DNA of 64,000 nucleotides, taken from contig NC_068567.1 in NCBI RefSeq assembly GCF_025698545.1, positions 1,240,001 through 1,304,000 on the forward strand. The letters are read 5' to 3'. The stretch is from Gossypium raimondii (lineage: Eukaryota; Streptophyta; Magnoliopsida; Malvales; Malvaceae). The notes beneath the pieces are model-generated. The model ran no database searches. It had not been told where the DNA came from and saw only the letters and a program-made list of their open reading frames with translations. This document shows positions 36,682 through 47,541 of the stretch, one piece after another (the first letter of the stretch is position 1; each line of letters opens with the position of its first letter). The translations under genes were made by a program, and so were the position numbers.

Positions 36682-36972
36682 GAACACCATGAATGCTACA
36701 AAATAATGGCTGTGATGATCTCTAGATTCAACCACACTGATGTTCCGAATGGCACCCTCGATCGTTTTCGAAAACCGGTGTGTTTGTTCCTTGATGGAGG
36801 CCAAAAAAGGCACTTAATTCTCCATTATCTTGAACACCATGAATGCTACAAATTATGACTGTGATGATCTCTAGATTCAACTTCTTTGATGTTTCGAACC
36901 ACACCCTCGACTTTTTTCGATAACTGGTTTGTGTGTTCCTCGATGGTGGCCAAAAATGCACATAATTGTTCC
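36682..36972 (-). repeat. Two tandem 150-bp units carrying FAR1-like last-exon sequence
   Basis: The unit starting CGAACACCATGAATGCTACA (36681) recurs at 36831 as TGAACACCATGAATGCTACA. On the minus strand both encode a FAR1-type C-terminal helix: ATIEEHTNQLSKKVEGVVRN in the right-hand unit and ASIKEQTHRFSKTIEGAIRN in the left-hand unit, each followed by ESRDHHSH. The left unit is therefore an extra copy of the exon's end and the sequence after its stop. Confidence 0.85.
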
Positions 36973-38414
36973 CTACAAAAACACTAATTCTTCATTTGCT
37001 TGATTCAACTTGGATGATTATTCCTGGATTTTCTTATCTTAGTCATCCTGATGCATAAAAAAAAGAACATGGTTGATTTGATTTATAAACTTGTACTCGG
37101 CAACGTAGAAAAAACCAAACCGGAAGTCCAACCGATTGGACTTTTGATTCCATATTTGACCGGACTGTTCAATCATCTTGAAAATTTGAAGATTCTGATG
37201 AAGATGATATTTCCACAGGAGATTCTTTCGGTTCTTGTGAAACAGATATCTTTGGAAGCATTTCTTGATTATAACCCTTTAAAAAATTGGTTAAAGGATT
37301 ATTCTAAGAATGCTTTTCCTTTTGGATCATTAGTGACTTTGAAACTTGTTTTGGTGGGGAAGGACTTTCTTCTGCTTCTTCTTCTTCAACAGGCCTTTTT
37401 CCTAAGGCCTTGTCTTTTTGTCTTTTTTCTTTCTTCTTTCTCCATCTTTTCCCAGTTTTTAACCGGGTTTAGCTTCCTAGTTCCCGGTTTTTTTACTGGT
37501 TTTGGCCGGTTCCCTAATTTTCTGATTCAACATACATAGTTGAATTACCGACCAACTTCGACGGGTTGAACAGACAGGTCTGGTATGGTTTTTCCATTCA
37601 TGGGACTCAAATATGTATATGATACAAGTATATTCAATTTTTTCTAAGATTTTCACGTATTTGGAGGAAGGACTACCCGTGTCTAGATAAGCATCAAACG
37701 TAAGTTCCAGACACATGTACTAAGAAAAACGAATAGTCGAAGCAACATAACAATCCTCTATCTCTCCAACAAGTAAAAGCAGAACAGTAAGAAATATCAG
37801 CCTAGTTCTTTCAAACCAAAAATGAAGGGTAATAACTTACGGTATATGGTTGATCTTTTCCTGAGGTAACAAAAAGAGGATGATTATGCTCCTTAACGAA
37901 TTTCGTGATAACGTATTTCCCGGGTTTCTCTCGCTTCACGTTCATCCTCGCCATACACCCTTCTCGTTTGCTCTCTCGCTTTCGAACCCGAACACGAGTA
38001 CTCTTTTGTCTGTTCTTATTAAAACCTTCTTTGTTACATGCAAGTCGACGATGGATGATTGATCCATCGAGCTCACACTTTCGGGACGAGATAATTCGTG
38101 TTAAAAACCCATGCGTTTAGTCATAGAAAGCTTTCGCTGCTTGCATGGGTTCAAATAGCATACCCTCATATGGTTCTTGGTTTAGGTTGAGTTTGCGTAA
38201 CTCAGATTCATCTCCTGCACAACTTTCTGTAACTAGAATCTTTTCTTTGCTTTTTTCGACTTCAGTTACACCGGATTCGCCATCTAAATAACTTTCTATA
38301 ATGAAAACTTTATCTTCTTTGCTTTTGTCAGCTTCGCTTATGCCGGCTTCACCTTTGATACAACTTTCTGTTATCTCGATACGTTCCTTGAGGTTCTCCT
38401 TTTCCACTGCAAAC
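36682..38414 (-). pseudogene. Short FAR1-related gene, decayed
   Basis: A first exon piece (38414-37841) follows a GTCCAG acceptor and runs from EKENLKERIEITESC through NQEPYEGMLFEPMQAAKAFYD, then an in-frame TAA (near 38119), then, still in frame, GFLTRIISSRKCELDGSI, CNKEGFNKNRQKS, GCMARMNVKREKPGKYVITK and VKEHNHPL. It ends ACC|GTAAGT. The FAR1 DNA-binding ligands (Cys, Cys, HxH) are intact apart from the stop and a two-codon loss. A last exon (37047-36846) follows CATCAG and encodes NQANEELV, then in another frame REQLCAFLATIEEHTNQ to SHNL-stop, with further stops near its start. No in-frame ATG precedes the domain, so the start exon lies further right or is lost. The 800-bp intron has no other gene I recognise. 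An adjacent calmodulin-like gene fits Arabidopsis order (At3g07490-At3g07500). Confidence 0.82.
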
Positions 38415-38435
38415 CTGGACAAAACAATTTATCAT

Positions 38436-38774
38436 ATGCCAATATAATCACAAACACAAACAACCATAATTCGTAAGCAACGGCATTCTGGAAGTGTGGA
38501 GTTATCGGCTTTCAAATAGCCGATAACGTACAATGGTCTACAAACATTAGCACAATTTATACATTTACTTGGCGAAAAAAAGCACACCATGGTACTCAAT
38601 ATCATAAACATAAGCTTCAGGAAACTGGTAATAATAACAACTTATTTTGCAAATCCAATATCGTTTATTGACTCGAAATTTAGTGATCACATAGTAAGTT
38701 GAACAGAAACCCTGCAAATTTATACATTTAATGCTTATTGAAACACCTAATTAATTGGATATGCACCCACAAAC
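38436..38774. repeat. Left copy of a ~330-bp direct repeat around the Copia fragment
   Basis: This runs from tatgccaata to cacccacaaa and matches 40424-40748 with only a handful of substitutions and three short indels (one of about 15 bases). Both copies are unlike the LTR at 40219-40423 and lie outside the retroelement. They look like host intron sequence duplicated on both sides of the insertion. Confidence 0.85.
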
Positions 38775-40423
38775 TGGAATCATGACCAACAGTCCCTGTA
38801 AATTGAACACAATTCGAATTCGGTTAAGCGAAATCACGATGAACCAAATTGATGACCAGCCGTGTGTGGACTCGGCCCAACTGCTGCGGAGGGACCAAAA
38901 TTGTTTGAAAGCCCAACCATTGGCTTAGTAAATTCATCACCAACAACAGCACCATAGCCTGCCGAGCCTGCCGAATGCCTAACACCCTGCCCAATAGACG
39001 GCCCAACAGCAGCATAACCTGCCACACGCCCAACAGACCTAACGCCAGGCCCAACAGACCCAAAAACACCACCAGTGCCAGCCTTGTTGTCACAACCCTC
39101 AAAACATTGAGGAACGCTAAACTGCAAATAGGGCGCCGCACCAGAAAGGGAACCATCCCACCATGGATTCGGCTGGTTCGTCATAAAAGGAAAAGCATCA
39201 CCAGAAACCTTCACCGAACCACCATACGGCACAGAACCATCCACCACTGCCGCACCCGAACCGTTATCAACCGAACTCGTCGAAGCTCGCACCCCCGATT
39301 CCGGACCACCATACTCGCGATTGAAACGGTAATAGCACAGTTGAGCCAAGTGTCCAAACCGGCCACATATCTGGCACTGAGCGCAAGACCGAAACGCTCT
39401 CACTCGACTAACAGACGGTCGACCACCGCGCCCAGAGTCAACAACCGCTGGCGTCGAAAAGGCCTCTACGAAATGAGCATGGACCGGCACCTCTTGAACC
39501 GCTCGAACCTGCCGACTTTCAAATTCCAACAGAACCTCCACCAAACGCTGAAACGGTAGAGGCTCGGATGAGAATGACGCAAGGGTGAGAACGGTATCAA
39601 ACTCCGACGGCAGTCCGGCTAAAACGATTCCAACCTTCTCCGTGTCAGAAATCCGAGATCCGGCCGCATCTATCAAAGCACACATGTTCTGAATCTTCGC
39701 AATATAATCCTTAACCGACGTCGCTCCCTTCCTGATCGAATAAAGATCATGCCGAATCCGTGAGAGCTTTGCGCCAGAGACGGGAGCAAACAATCGAGTA
39801 GCAGTTATCCAAACATCATTTGCTGTTTTTGCATCAGTAAAGCTAGGTAAAACAGAAGGAGAAATAGTAGAAAGGAGCCACGAGGTAAGCAACTTATCTT
39901 GTTGATTATACGCTAACGCTTCCGGATTTGCCATCAAGGAACCATCCGGCGACTGCACGAACCTCGGTGGAGCAGTTATCGTGCCATCAAGAAAGCCAGT
40001 CAAATTATAACCGTCGGTGATGAGTCGAATTTGCTGCCGCCACTGCACAAAACTGTTATCATCGAGCTTCACAGTTACGTGTGGAGGAAACGATTGAATC
40101 AACTGATTGTTGCTAAACATGGAGGAACATGGTGGTGCAACAGTAGGATCACTGGAAGCATTGGTAGCCATGTAGAACGGAAGATGACAGGTCTCTAAGA
40201 ATTAGGCGACTGGTACCATGACAAATACTCAACAAAGCAGAGGTAAACAGAAAGATAAACTGAGAATTGAGAAATCTTTATTCCGCTTCTTTACTGTGTA
40301 TCATTACAACTATTTATATACATTGTATGAGTTAGCTATTGCTAACAACCTTACTAACAGTATAACAGTCTGTAACAGACTAACAATCAACTCAACAGCT
40401 AAGGTTCCTTATACTCTTTAACA
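38775..40423 (-). mobile_element. Ty1/Copia-type fossil: one LTR plus gag, no pol
   Basis: Minus-strand fragment. A 205-bp LTR (40423-40219) has TG...CA ends, a TATAAATAG box and an AATAAAG signal. A primer-binding-type site begins TGGTACCAG next to it. A gag frame of about 445 residues (40171-38834) looks whole: the Copia-type N-terminus (VKLDDNSFVQWRQQI), the middle gag region (WITATRLFAPVSGAKLSRI) and a CCHC zinc knuckle (CQICGRFGHLAQLC). Protease, integrase, reverse transcriptase and the second LTR are absent, so the element as a whole is broken and cannot be autonomous. The high open-frame quality and the small divergence of the flanking repeats suggest a fairly young insertion. It lies in the presumed 5' intron of the FAR1-related pseudogene. 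Confidence 0.85.
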
Positions 40424-40748
40424 TATGCCAATAATCACAAACACAAACAACCATAATTCGTAAGCATATCAGCATTCTGGAAGTGTGGAGTTATCGGCTT
40501 TCAAATAGCCGATAACATACAATGGTCTACAAGCATTAGCACAATTTATACATTTACTTGGCGAAAAAAAGCACACCATGGTACTCAATATCATAAACAT
40601 AAGCTTCAGAAAACTGGTAATAATAACAATTTATTTTGCAATTCCAATATCGTTTAGTGATCACATAGTAAGTTGAACAGAAACCCTGCAAATTTATACA
40701 TTTAATGCTTATAGAAACACCTAATTAATTGGATATACACCCACAAAT
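40424..40748. repeat. Right copy of the ~330-bp direct repeat
   Basis: It starts immediately after the LTR end (TTTAACA|tatgcc) and ends at cacccacaaa, like the left copy at 38436-38774. It lacks the attgactcgaaattt stretch of the left copy. Confidence 0.85.
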
Positions 40749-41685
40749 AGTAGTGTAAGTGAATGAGTCGAGTTCAAGCTATTGAATGAGTGAAGTTTGA
40801 GTATCTCAACACTCGATTTGAGCAACTCACGAACTTAATCAAGCTCGAGTTTTTACAATTTTATCTAAAAAAATTGTATATGCAACAAACTCAAGCTCGA
40901 ACTTGAGTCAAATTGAGTCAAACTCGAACTTAGATACACCCACAAATACTAGTGTGAGACAATGCTTTTGACTCGAAAAAGATCGAATTCAATTCAGTCA
41001 TTCTCGAGCTGAGTCGAGCTCGAGCAATCAAGCAAGGCAACTTTTGAGTATCTCAATACTTGATCTGAGCAACTCATTAACTTAATCAAGCTTGAGCTTT
41101 TACTACTTTATCCAAAAATTTGTATATGCAAATGGACTCAAGCTCAAACTCGAGTTTGAGTATAAACAAGCTTAAATCAAGCCAAGCTTGAGCTTAGATA
41201 ATGTCATTCAATTGAGCTCAAACTGAGCTTCAAGCATCAAGTCTCGAGTAGACCTGTCCATGGGCCGGGCGGCTCGGCCCGGCCCGAAATATGGGAGGGT
41301 TCGAGTAAAAATATAAGTCCGAAATATGGGTTTGGGCAAAAAAACGAGGCTCGTTTAAAAAATGGGCCGGGCTCGGGCTTAACTTTTTTAGCCCGGCCCA
41401 GCCCGGCCCGAATATAATAAATATATATTTTTTATTTTTATTTTTTAATTTTTAATTTTAAAATATTTTTTTGTGTTTATTAAAAATCGGGCCGGGTCGG
41501 GCTTATTCTTTTTTCCCGGGCTGGGCCTGGACAAAATTTTAGGCCCATATTTCGGGCCGGGCCTGGGCCTAAGAATCGGGCCAAAAATTTTTCTAGGCCC
41601 GGCCCATGGACAGGTCTAGTCTCGAGTGAGCTCGAGCTTCTGACTGTTCCGGCTCTGCTCGACTCTATTACAGCCCTGCTGGCCA
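40745..41685. repeat. AGCTCGAG-rich repeats, interrupted by a hAT MITE
   Basis: Two similar stretches (about 40755-40935 and 40950-41240) are dense in GAGCTCGAG, CAAGCTC and gtatctcaa-act-tgat. The unit continues after the nested MITE (from 41619) to ATTACAGCCCT near 41683. The end motif is the inverse of the start of the related repeat at 1222. It is probably an old hAT-type non-autonomous element or its tandem derivative. Confidence 0.55.
41249..41618. mobile_element. GC-rich hAT-type MITE, copy 1
   Basis: The terminal inverted repeats are TAGACCTGTCCATGGGCC and GGCCCATGGACAGGTCTA. The target duplication GTCTCGAG (8 bp, 41241-41248 and 41619-41626) is perfect. The outer arms are GC-rich (GGGCCGGGC-type) and nearly self-complementary; the centre is an AT-rich spacer. 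No coding capacity. It is nested in the AGCTCGAG repeat. The 8-bp duplication and TAG-starting TIR point to hAT transposase. Confidence 0.92.
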
Positions 41686-42969
41686 CAAAAGAACATGCAC
41701 AAGCGCACACATGTATATACATATATGCATAAGCTAAATTTAACATTTTCTTTCCTTTAGCTGTTTGGGAACAGGGAAAGGAAGTGAATAAAAAATTAAA
41801 TTAAGAACTTTTAGTATTTCTGGTTACTGGTTAGGTCGAGCGAGCCAAGTTTTTCCCGAATTTTATTTTCTTCTTTTCAAGTTATTTCCATTTTTTTTTC
41901 TATTTATCTGAAGAGTAAAAATCCTATACTTTCCGTGCATTTTCCAAGAAACCAAAAAGGTGCTTAGTACATTTAGCGGCAGCTAAAGGATACAAGAAAA
42001 AGACGATTTACTCCGTTTAACTAAGCTACATTCCAGTGGTTTTCTTGAGAAACAAACAGGGAGATAGCGCATATACAACCACTAAAAAGAATTCAAATTA
42101 GAATTTCAGGAATAATTCTAAAAAATTTGGAAAAAGTTAAATCGCAAAATCGAATTAGAAGAAACTAAAATGCAACAGCAAAGAAAAAAAATTATTATTT
42201 TTAAAATATTAAAAAAACTTACTTGATTTTCTTCTTCTCCTCCTTCACTTATTATTGTAGAGTGGTTGACATGTTGAGATAAAAGTTTTTTCTTTTCTTT
42301 TTCTCTTTGAAATTTTAATGCTTTTTATTTTTTAAGTGAATATTTTGGAGTATTTAAGGCTAATCATTAATTTTTTTTATTTTTTGGTATTTTCCATTTT
42401 GGAGAAAATTCTTACTTTTTTGCACCAAAATATACATATTTATTATTTAATTATATTTAAGTAAGTTCCTATTTTATTTTCAGTTAAATTTGATAAAGAA
42501 AAGGCTAAAAGCCAAAAAAATATATTAATTCCTTATTTTTTTAAGAGTTAAGACTCCATTTGATTGATTTCATTTTATTATTTTATTATTAATAAAAATA
42601 AAAACTGTATAAAGATAAATAAGTAAATATAATTAAAAAACTAAAGGAATTTATATTAAAAAACATTCGTTACCTACCTAAATAATTTATTTTTGTAATT
42701 AATGTATTCTCAATATCCGTTTTATGATTTAAGAAAAGTTTTTTTTGAAATTTTGATTGTTTTTCTCAATAATGTCATCTTCAAAATTCAAATTTAATTA
42801 TAAGCGTAATGAATCTTACCACTACATTCATCGATTGCTAGTTAATTTAATCCTTTTGTTAAATGAAAAAAATTCCTCTCAAAATGGAAAAACGATCAAT
42901 CACTCTACATACAATCTTAATTCGCGGTGTTAGTTGTCAATCTCATCTTATGTATTTGCACTGGAAACC
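41686..42969. other. Intergenic, no gene recognised
   Basis: A GAAAATCAA|GTAAGT donor-like site on the minus strand near 42232 could belong to the lost 5' exon of the FAR1-related pseudogene, but this is weak. The remainder is AT-rich with no coding signal. Confidence 0.35.
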
Positions 42970-43524
42970 TAGAGCTAATCATGGGTCAGGTTGGGTTTGG
43001 ACAAAATTTTAGGCTCGGACTCGGCTCGAAAATGGATCTACAATTTTATCCAAACCCAATTCAAAAACAAATGTTAGAACCCGAGCTTTGCATGGTTCGC
43101 TCGAATTAAATTTTTTTATATTACTTTTCCTATAAAAATAAATTTAAAAAATATAGTACATCAAATATACTAAAAACATTAAAATAAATGTTTACTAATA
43201 AATTAAAAATAAGATTTTAAAAATCTTTATACTTAAATAACATTAATATAGGTGCAACTTAGCAAGCAAATGTCTCTAAAATAGTAGCAAAAATAACAAT
43301 AAAACAAGAGTTATATGATATCCAAACAATAACAATAAAATAATAGTAATATAATAACAAATTGACAACAAAACAATGACAAAAAATTTACCCAAGGCCC
43401 GGCCCGTTTAGAAAACGAGTTTTTTTTAAACACATTTTTCAGATTTATATTTATGTTCAAATCCTCCCATCTTTCAGACGGACCTTTAAATCAGGTTGAA
43501 TGGCCTTACTCATGATCAGATTTA
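42970..43524. mobile_element. Decayed hAT-type MITE of the same family
   Basis: The left end TAGAGCTAATCATGGGTCAGG and the right end CCTTACTCATGATCAGATTTA are imperfect inverted repeats like those of copies 41249, 53485 and 58648. Inside are traces of the family's arms (ggacaaaattttaggctcgg, ccaaggcccggcccgttta). The flanks share only AAACC, so the target duplication is eroded. Confidence 0.5.
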
Positions 43525-44614
43525 TTAAACCCTACGTCAATTGACAGTGCGAAAAATAGGAAGAATACAAAAGAAAAACAAAAAATTAATAATTTTCACG
43601 ACACATTTCAATCAACTAATCTAGGCTTTAGTATGAGGTGATAATCATATGCTAGATATGATGAATGAAACTTAAGTGGAAGAGGCCAACATACACATAA
43701 AAACGACACATTTCGACACTGACTTTCCAATAGGACCCAATTTACCTTGAATACTAACGCAATAACCTTTCTTATCCCAATCGACAAGCCAAAGTCCTCC
43801 CATCTGTTTTGGATCAACGAGAAGACATCACACACATGATGAAGCATACTCACCTTCCATATTCATCGTAAAAGATCTTGGCACCATCTTCGGACTCGAA
43901 TTTTGGTACCTTCATGTGGTTCTACAAAATAACACCGAGTCCTACTACTATTAAAAGGAGGTTAAGATTTAATTTGGACATGAGATGAGAATATAACTAA
44001 AACACAACATGAATATACCAACATATCAAAATCTATATAAGGTAAATTATCGATGTGTTAGAATTGCACAATAATACAATACAGATGTACGAATTTTCAT
44101 GCCTAGGTTTTTCGGATTGTAAAGTACTATCATTTCCCATTGTGTAACTCAAAATTAACATTTTAGTTATAGCTAAGAAAAAATCGAACACGGACGTGTT
44201 TTTAAAATCAAACAAGCTATCAAAAACTCTTGTTTTATATTATTCAAACTTTTTATTTTTAACAATATTTAGTTAACGAAATCGATCAAATATACTTTAT
44301 AAGTTAAAATTACTCCAAATATATATATAAATCATATTCTTATTAAATACATATTCGTGGTCAACACTCATTCCAAATCCGGGTAACTCTTCCTTTCATT
44401 TTAAATAAACATATTATATATCAATATACACTTATACACTATCCCAAATCAAATTTTACAACCCCTAAAAAGGAACATCACCTATCCCATTGCACCCTCA
44501 TATAGATTTCCGTACTACGAGTTCGAGTGACAGTTGGCAACAATCAATTGGTTGGTGCAGTCGAAGCCGAAGACAAAGATTGTATTGATTTGTCGGAGAT
44601 TAATGACCCCTTTG
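43525..44614. other. Region downstream of the calmodulin-like gene
   Basis: No gene recognised. Positions about 44520-44614 are likely the 3' UTR of the minus-strand calmodulin-like gene. The rest is AT-rich. Confidence 0.4.
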
Positions 44615-45067
44615 TCAAGTTAATGCACTGAGACCGCCTCCTTTCATCATTTGTTTGAATTCGCTAAAATTAACCCTACCATCACCGTCTGCATCCACTT
44701 GCATTATCATCCTCTTGCAATCCTCGGCCTTTTCCCCTTGTTTGAGCCCTAGAGAGACCAAAATGGACCCCAATTCATCGACGGAAATGTAACCATCTCC
44801 GTTCTGATCGAAAACCTTAAACGCTTCCTTTATATCTTCCTCTTCATCTTTATCACTCATGATGGATTGATACAACTCACCGAACTCGTCGAAGTCGATG
44901 CAATTGTCGCCATTGACGTCGTATTTTTCGATCATTTGGATTAAGTCACCTTCGGGAATAAAGATACCCAAGCTCTCCAATGACTCGATCAAGTCTTTCT
45001 TCGTAATCTTTCCATCTCCGTTCTTGTCAAACATTTGGAAAACCCTTTTCAATTCCGTCTCATCCAT
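44615..45067 (-). CDS. Calmodulin-like protein (CML3/CML7 group)
   Basis: An intronless frame of 150 residues, typical for CMLs. It has four EF-hand calcium loops: [12 protein letters not shown] (14-25), [12 protein letters not shown] (50-61), [12 protein letters not shown] (87-98) and [12 protein letters not shown] (125-136). All keep the position-1 Asp and the position-6 Gly or its equivalent; loop 1 ends in Asp rather than Glu at position 12 and loop 2 has Asn-Cys at positions 6-7. These may lower affinity. The C-terminus FKQMMKGGG matches Arabidopsis CML3. It is a calcium sensor that binds target proteins in the cytosol or nucleus. There is no signal peptide or lipidation site. The start ATG precedes DETELKRVF, the usual CML3 start. 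It lies beside a FAR1-related pseudogene, as in Arabidopsis. Confidence 0.94.
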   Translation of the reverse strand: MDETELKRVFQMFDKNGDGKITKKDLIESLESLGIFIPEGDLIQMIEKYDVNGDNCIDFDEFGELYQSIMSDKDEEEDIKEAFKVFDQNGDGYISVDELGSILVSLGLKQGEKAEDCKRMIMQVDADGDGRVNFSEFKQMMKGGGLSALT

Positions 45068-46730
45068 TCCAACAAAGATGCTGATACCGATATCGATATC
45101 GATGTCGGTGCCTTGTCGGGTTTCGAAGAGGAACTAGAGATGTATGTTTTGATTGGTAAAGAATTAATCGTAGGCAATGAGAAATTAAGTTTTTTTAGAA
45201 ATCAAATAATACAAAATATGATTGTTTGTATGGTGAGAAAATCCTCGAGAAAATAGTTAGATTTGAAAGGAAAAACAAAACCCTATTTCCATGGTGGGGA
45301 GAAAATTTAGATGCAACAACACCCTTTTTAGAGAAGTGTAAGTTGGGGGAGACTAATCAAATTAGGTGTGACATTATTTATATTATGGTTTTTAATATAA
45401 CCTAATGTTTTTTATATTAAATTAATGCTTATTATAAAGTTTATGAAAACGCGTCGTTGTTTATTATATTATTATGTATTTTTAATTAAAGAACTGGACC
45501 GTCGATAACGGATCTTAGGAAATGGAAATAATAAAATAAAGGTTTTATTAGTAAATTAATCCCAAAATTATATCTCAATTTTCAGATTGGTCCTTAAAGT
45601 TTTTGGGTCAAAATTATATCTAAACTATCAATTTTATTATCATCCAATAAGAATATGACATATGGCATGTTGTTATTGGATTTTGTCATTTTTAATAAAA
45701 TTAGACAAATTGATAGTTTAGGTATCATTTCTAATTAAAAAACTTTAAAGACTAATATGGTAATTGAGGTATACAAAATAAATTTGAGAAGGTTTTTGCC
45801 ATTGCATCAATGCTTTCGTTGACAATTGATATGATATATTTAATATGGGTTAAATTTAGCTATTAGTCCTCGTATTGTGCATAAATTTTAGATTTAGTCT
45901 ATATACTTTTGAATTTTGAAATTCCATTCTTGACCAAACAGTAACAATTAAAATATGATATTTTCAAAATTTTATGCGATAAACATATTATTGTATATGT
46001 AATGCAATGTCAGCTTGCGCTTTTCACTTAACACTAGAAAAAAAGGTCAAGTATTTTTCGTTAATTGATTTAACAATTACCGTTTAATTCATAATTGAGA
46101 TTTCAAAATTCGAAAAATATAGGGATTAAAAATGATCAAATTGAAAACAAAGACTAAACCCATAGCTTACGCATAGTATGGCACTAATAGCAAAATTTGA
46201 CCTAATGAATTTAACTTCTACAGTTTGGATAAAAACTAAAATTTCAAAATTTAAAAAATACAGAACTAAAATTGACCAAGTTAGAACATAAGAACTAAAT
46301 TCAAAACTTACACATAATACAGGGACTAATAACATAATTTAACTTATATATTTTGACTTTAGCTAGTATCAAAGTTGTGATATTCCAATGAATATGCATT
46401 TAATATAAGTATATTTCTTCTAAAAAAATAAATTTATATATTTGAGTAAATTATATTTTATTTACTAAGCCAATGAAATGGTCCATGAAGAAGAGACAAG
46501 TAGTCATTTGTTTAGCAAACATTTGTGTCTGCAAATTCTCTTATCTGTCTTTCTGTTGGTGTCTGGTCTTTGTCTTGCCTTGTGATGGATGAAATAATTA
46601 AAAATTAATCAAAAAAAAAATCAACCGTATTAAATTTAAGAAAATGTGTTCATAGATCGAGTTGGACCAAGTTTACGTATTAACAGTTTCCATACTTTTT
46701 GGCATTAAATAGCAGCTGCTCGATATCTTG
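45068..46730. other. CML promoter side and repeats
   Basis: 45068-45330 is the 5' flank of the calmodulin-like gene; it includes GATATC-type repeats near 45090-45110. About 45849-46350 contains two or more inverted copies of a family with the phrases ggttaaatttagctattagt and actaataacataatttaac, also seen at 9057-9480. No gene is visible. Confidence 0.45.
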
Positions 46731-46735
46731 TGTCT

Positions 46736-47325
46736 ATGTCACCTGCCGAGCCTTTTAGGGCGAGTTATCAACCGCCGGTTTCGAGTTCAAAAGAGTCCAC
46801 AATGGCTCCAATGGCTCAACCAGCAATGATACCTATGGTTTCTACGATTAAATTGACTTCAATGTCAAGCTTCAAACAACCTGTTATGGCACCTATGACT
46901 TCGATTCATCCATATGCACCGGATAAACCATCTTTGCCTACTAATATTCCACTGGTCTCGAACTCAGCTCACCGAGAATGGCACCTATGGATTCCTATCG
47001 ACCTTCATTGTCAAACTCAAACTCTAAATCGAGTTTGGTTTTGCCTGCAATGGCACCTATAGATTTCCCTCAACGATGGAACTCAACATCAGGCTTGGCA
47101 CTACCAGGAATGTTGCCTTTAACTATGATCGAACTGTTTTTGCCTACTAATAGTTCATCGTTGCCGAGCTTGACACATCTTGGAATGGCGCCTATAGGTT
47201 CCTCTAAACCATTGATATTGTCGAACTCTAGCTCGATACGGGGCTTGGCACTGCAGGGAACGTCGCCTTCAGCTACTAGTAGTCTATCTTATCCAACTCA
47301 ACATCATCGCATAATAAATTTCTAA
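46736..47325 (+). pseudogene. Proline/methionine/serine-rich repeat frame, broken (unknown)
   Basis: I do not recognise this gene. An ATG frame (46736 to about 46975: MSPAEPFRASYQPPVSSSKE, then MAPMAQPAMIPM) runs into a second frame from about 46978 (MAPMDSYRPSLSNSNSK to HRIINF, ending at 47325). Both carry the same imperfect motif, roughly MAP[MI]-x-S-x-x-P-x-LPTNSSS-L, repeated about six times with a spacing of 60-100 bases (for example MAPMTSIHPYA, PAMAPIDFP and LGMAPIGSS). The continuity of the motif across the junction suggests one repetitive protein with a frameshift, or an unseen intron. A proline-rich wall protein or an uncharacterised intrinsically disordered protein is possible. Confidence 0.4.
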
Positions 47326-47541
47326 GCTTGGCACTGCTCACAATGTCACCTCTGTAAAGCCATTTACCAATCCGAACCCGAGCTCAACAAAATTCACAAC
47401 TTCTGCAAAGTATAAGGACTAACAATAAAATTTATAATAAATTTATAATTTATAATGAGTAGTCTATTGTTAGTCCTATCCATGTACTTTTCAAATTTAT
47501 AATTTATAATAATTTTTATTACAATTTTTAATTATCTATGG
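47326..47541. other. Spacer left of the solo LTR
   Basis: AT-rich, with a short internal inverted pattern aaatttataatttataat. No feature is recognised apart from the target duplication TATGG at 47537-47541. Confidence 0.4.

Noticed and set aside
37051-37539. 162-residue plus-strand open frame (MHKKKNMVDLIYKLV...)
   Set aside because: It lies opposite the intron of the FAR1-related pseudogene. The composition is K/F/L-biased, as expected for AT-rich chance frames, and no domain is recognised.
38975-39559. 194-residue plus-strand frame rich in Arg and Thr
   Set aside because: It is a shadow of the minus-strand gag frame; composition mirrors the gag codons.
41480-41746. 88-residue minus-strand frame in GC-rich DNA (also 58994-59230)
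   Set aside because: Both are inside hAT-type MITE arms; the similar peptides reflect shared element sequence and not a gene.
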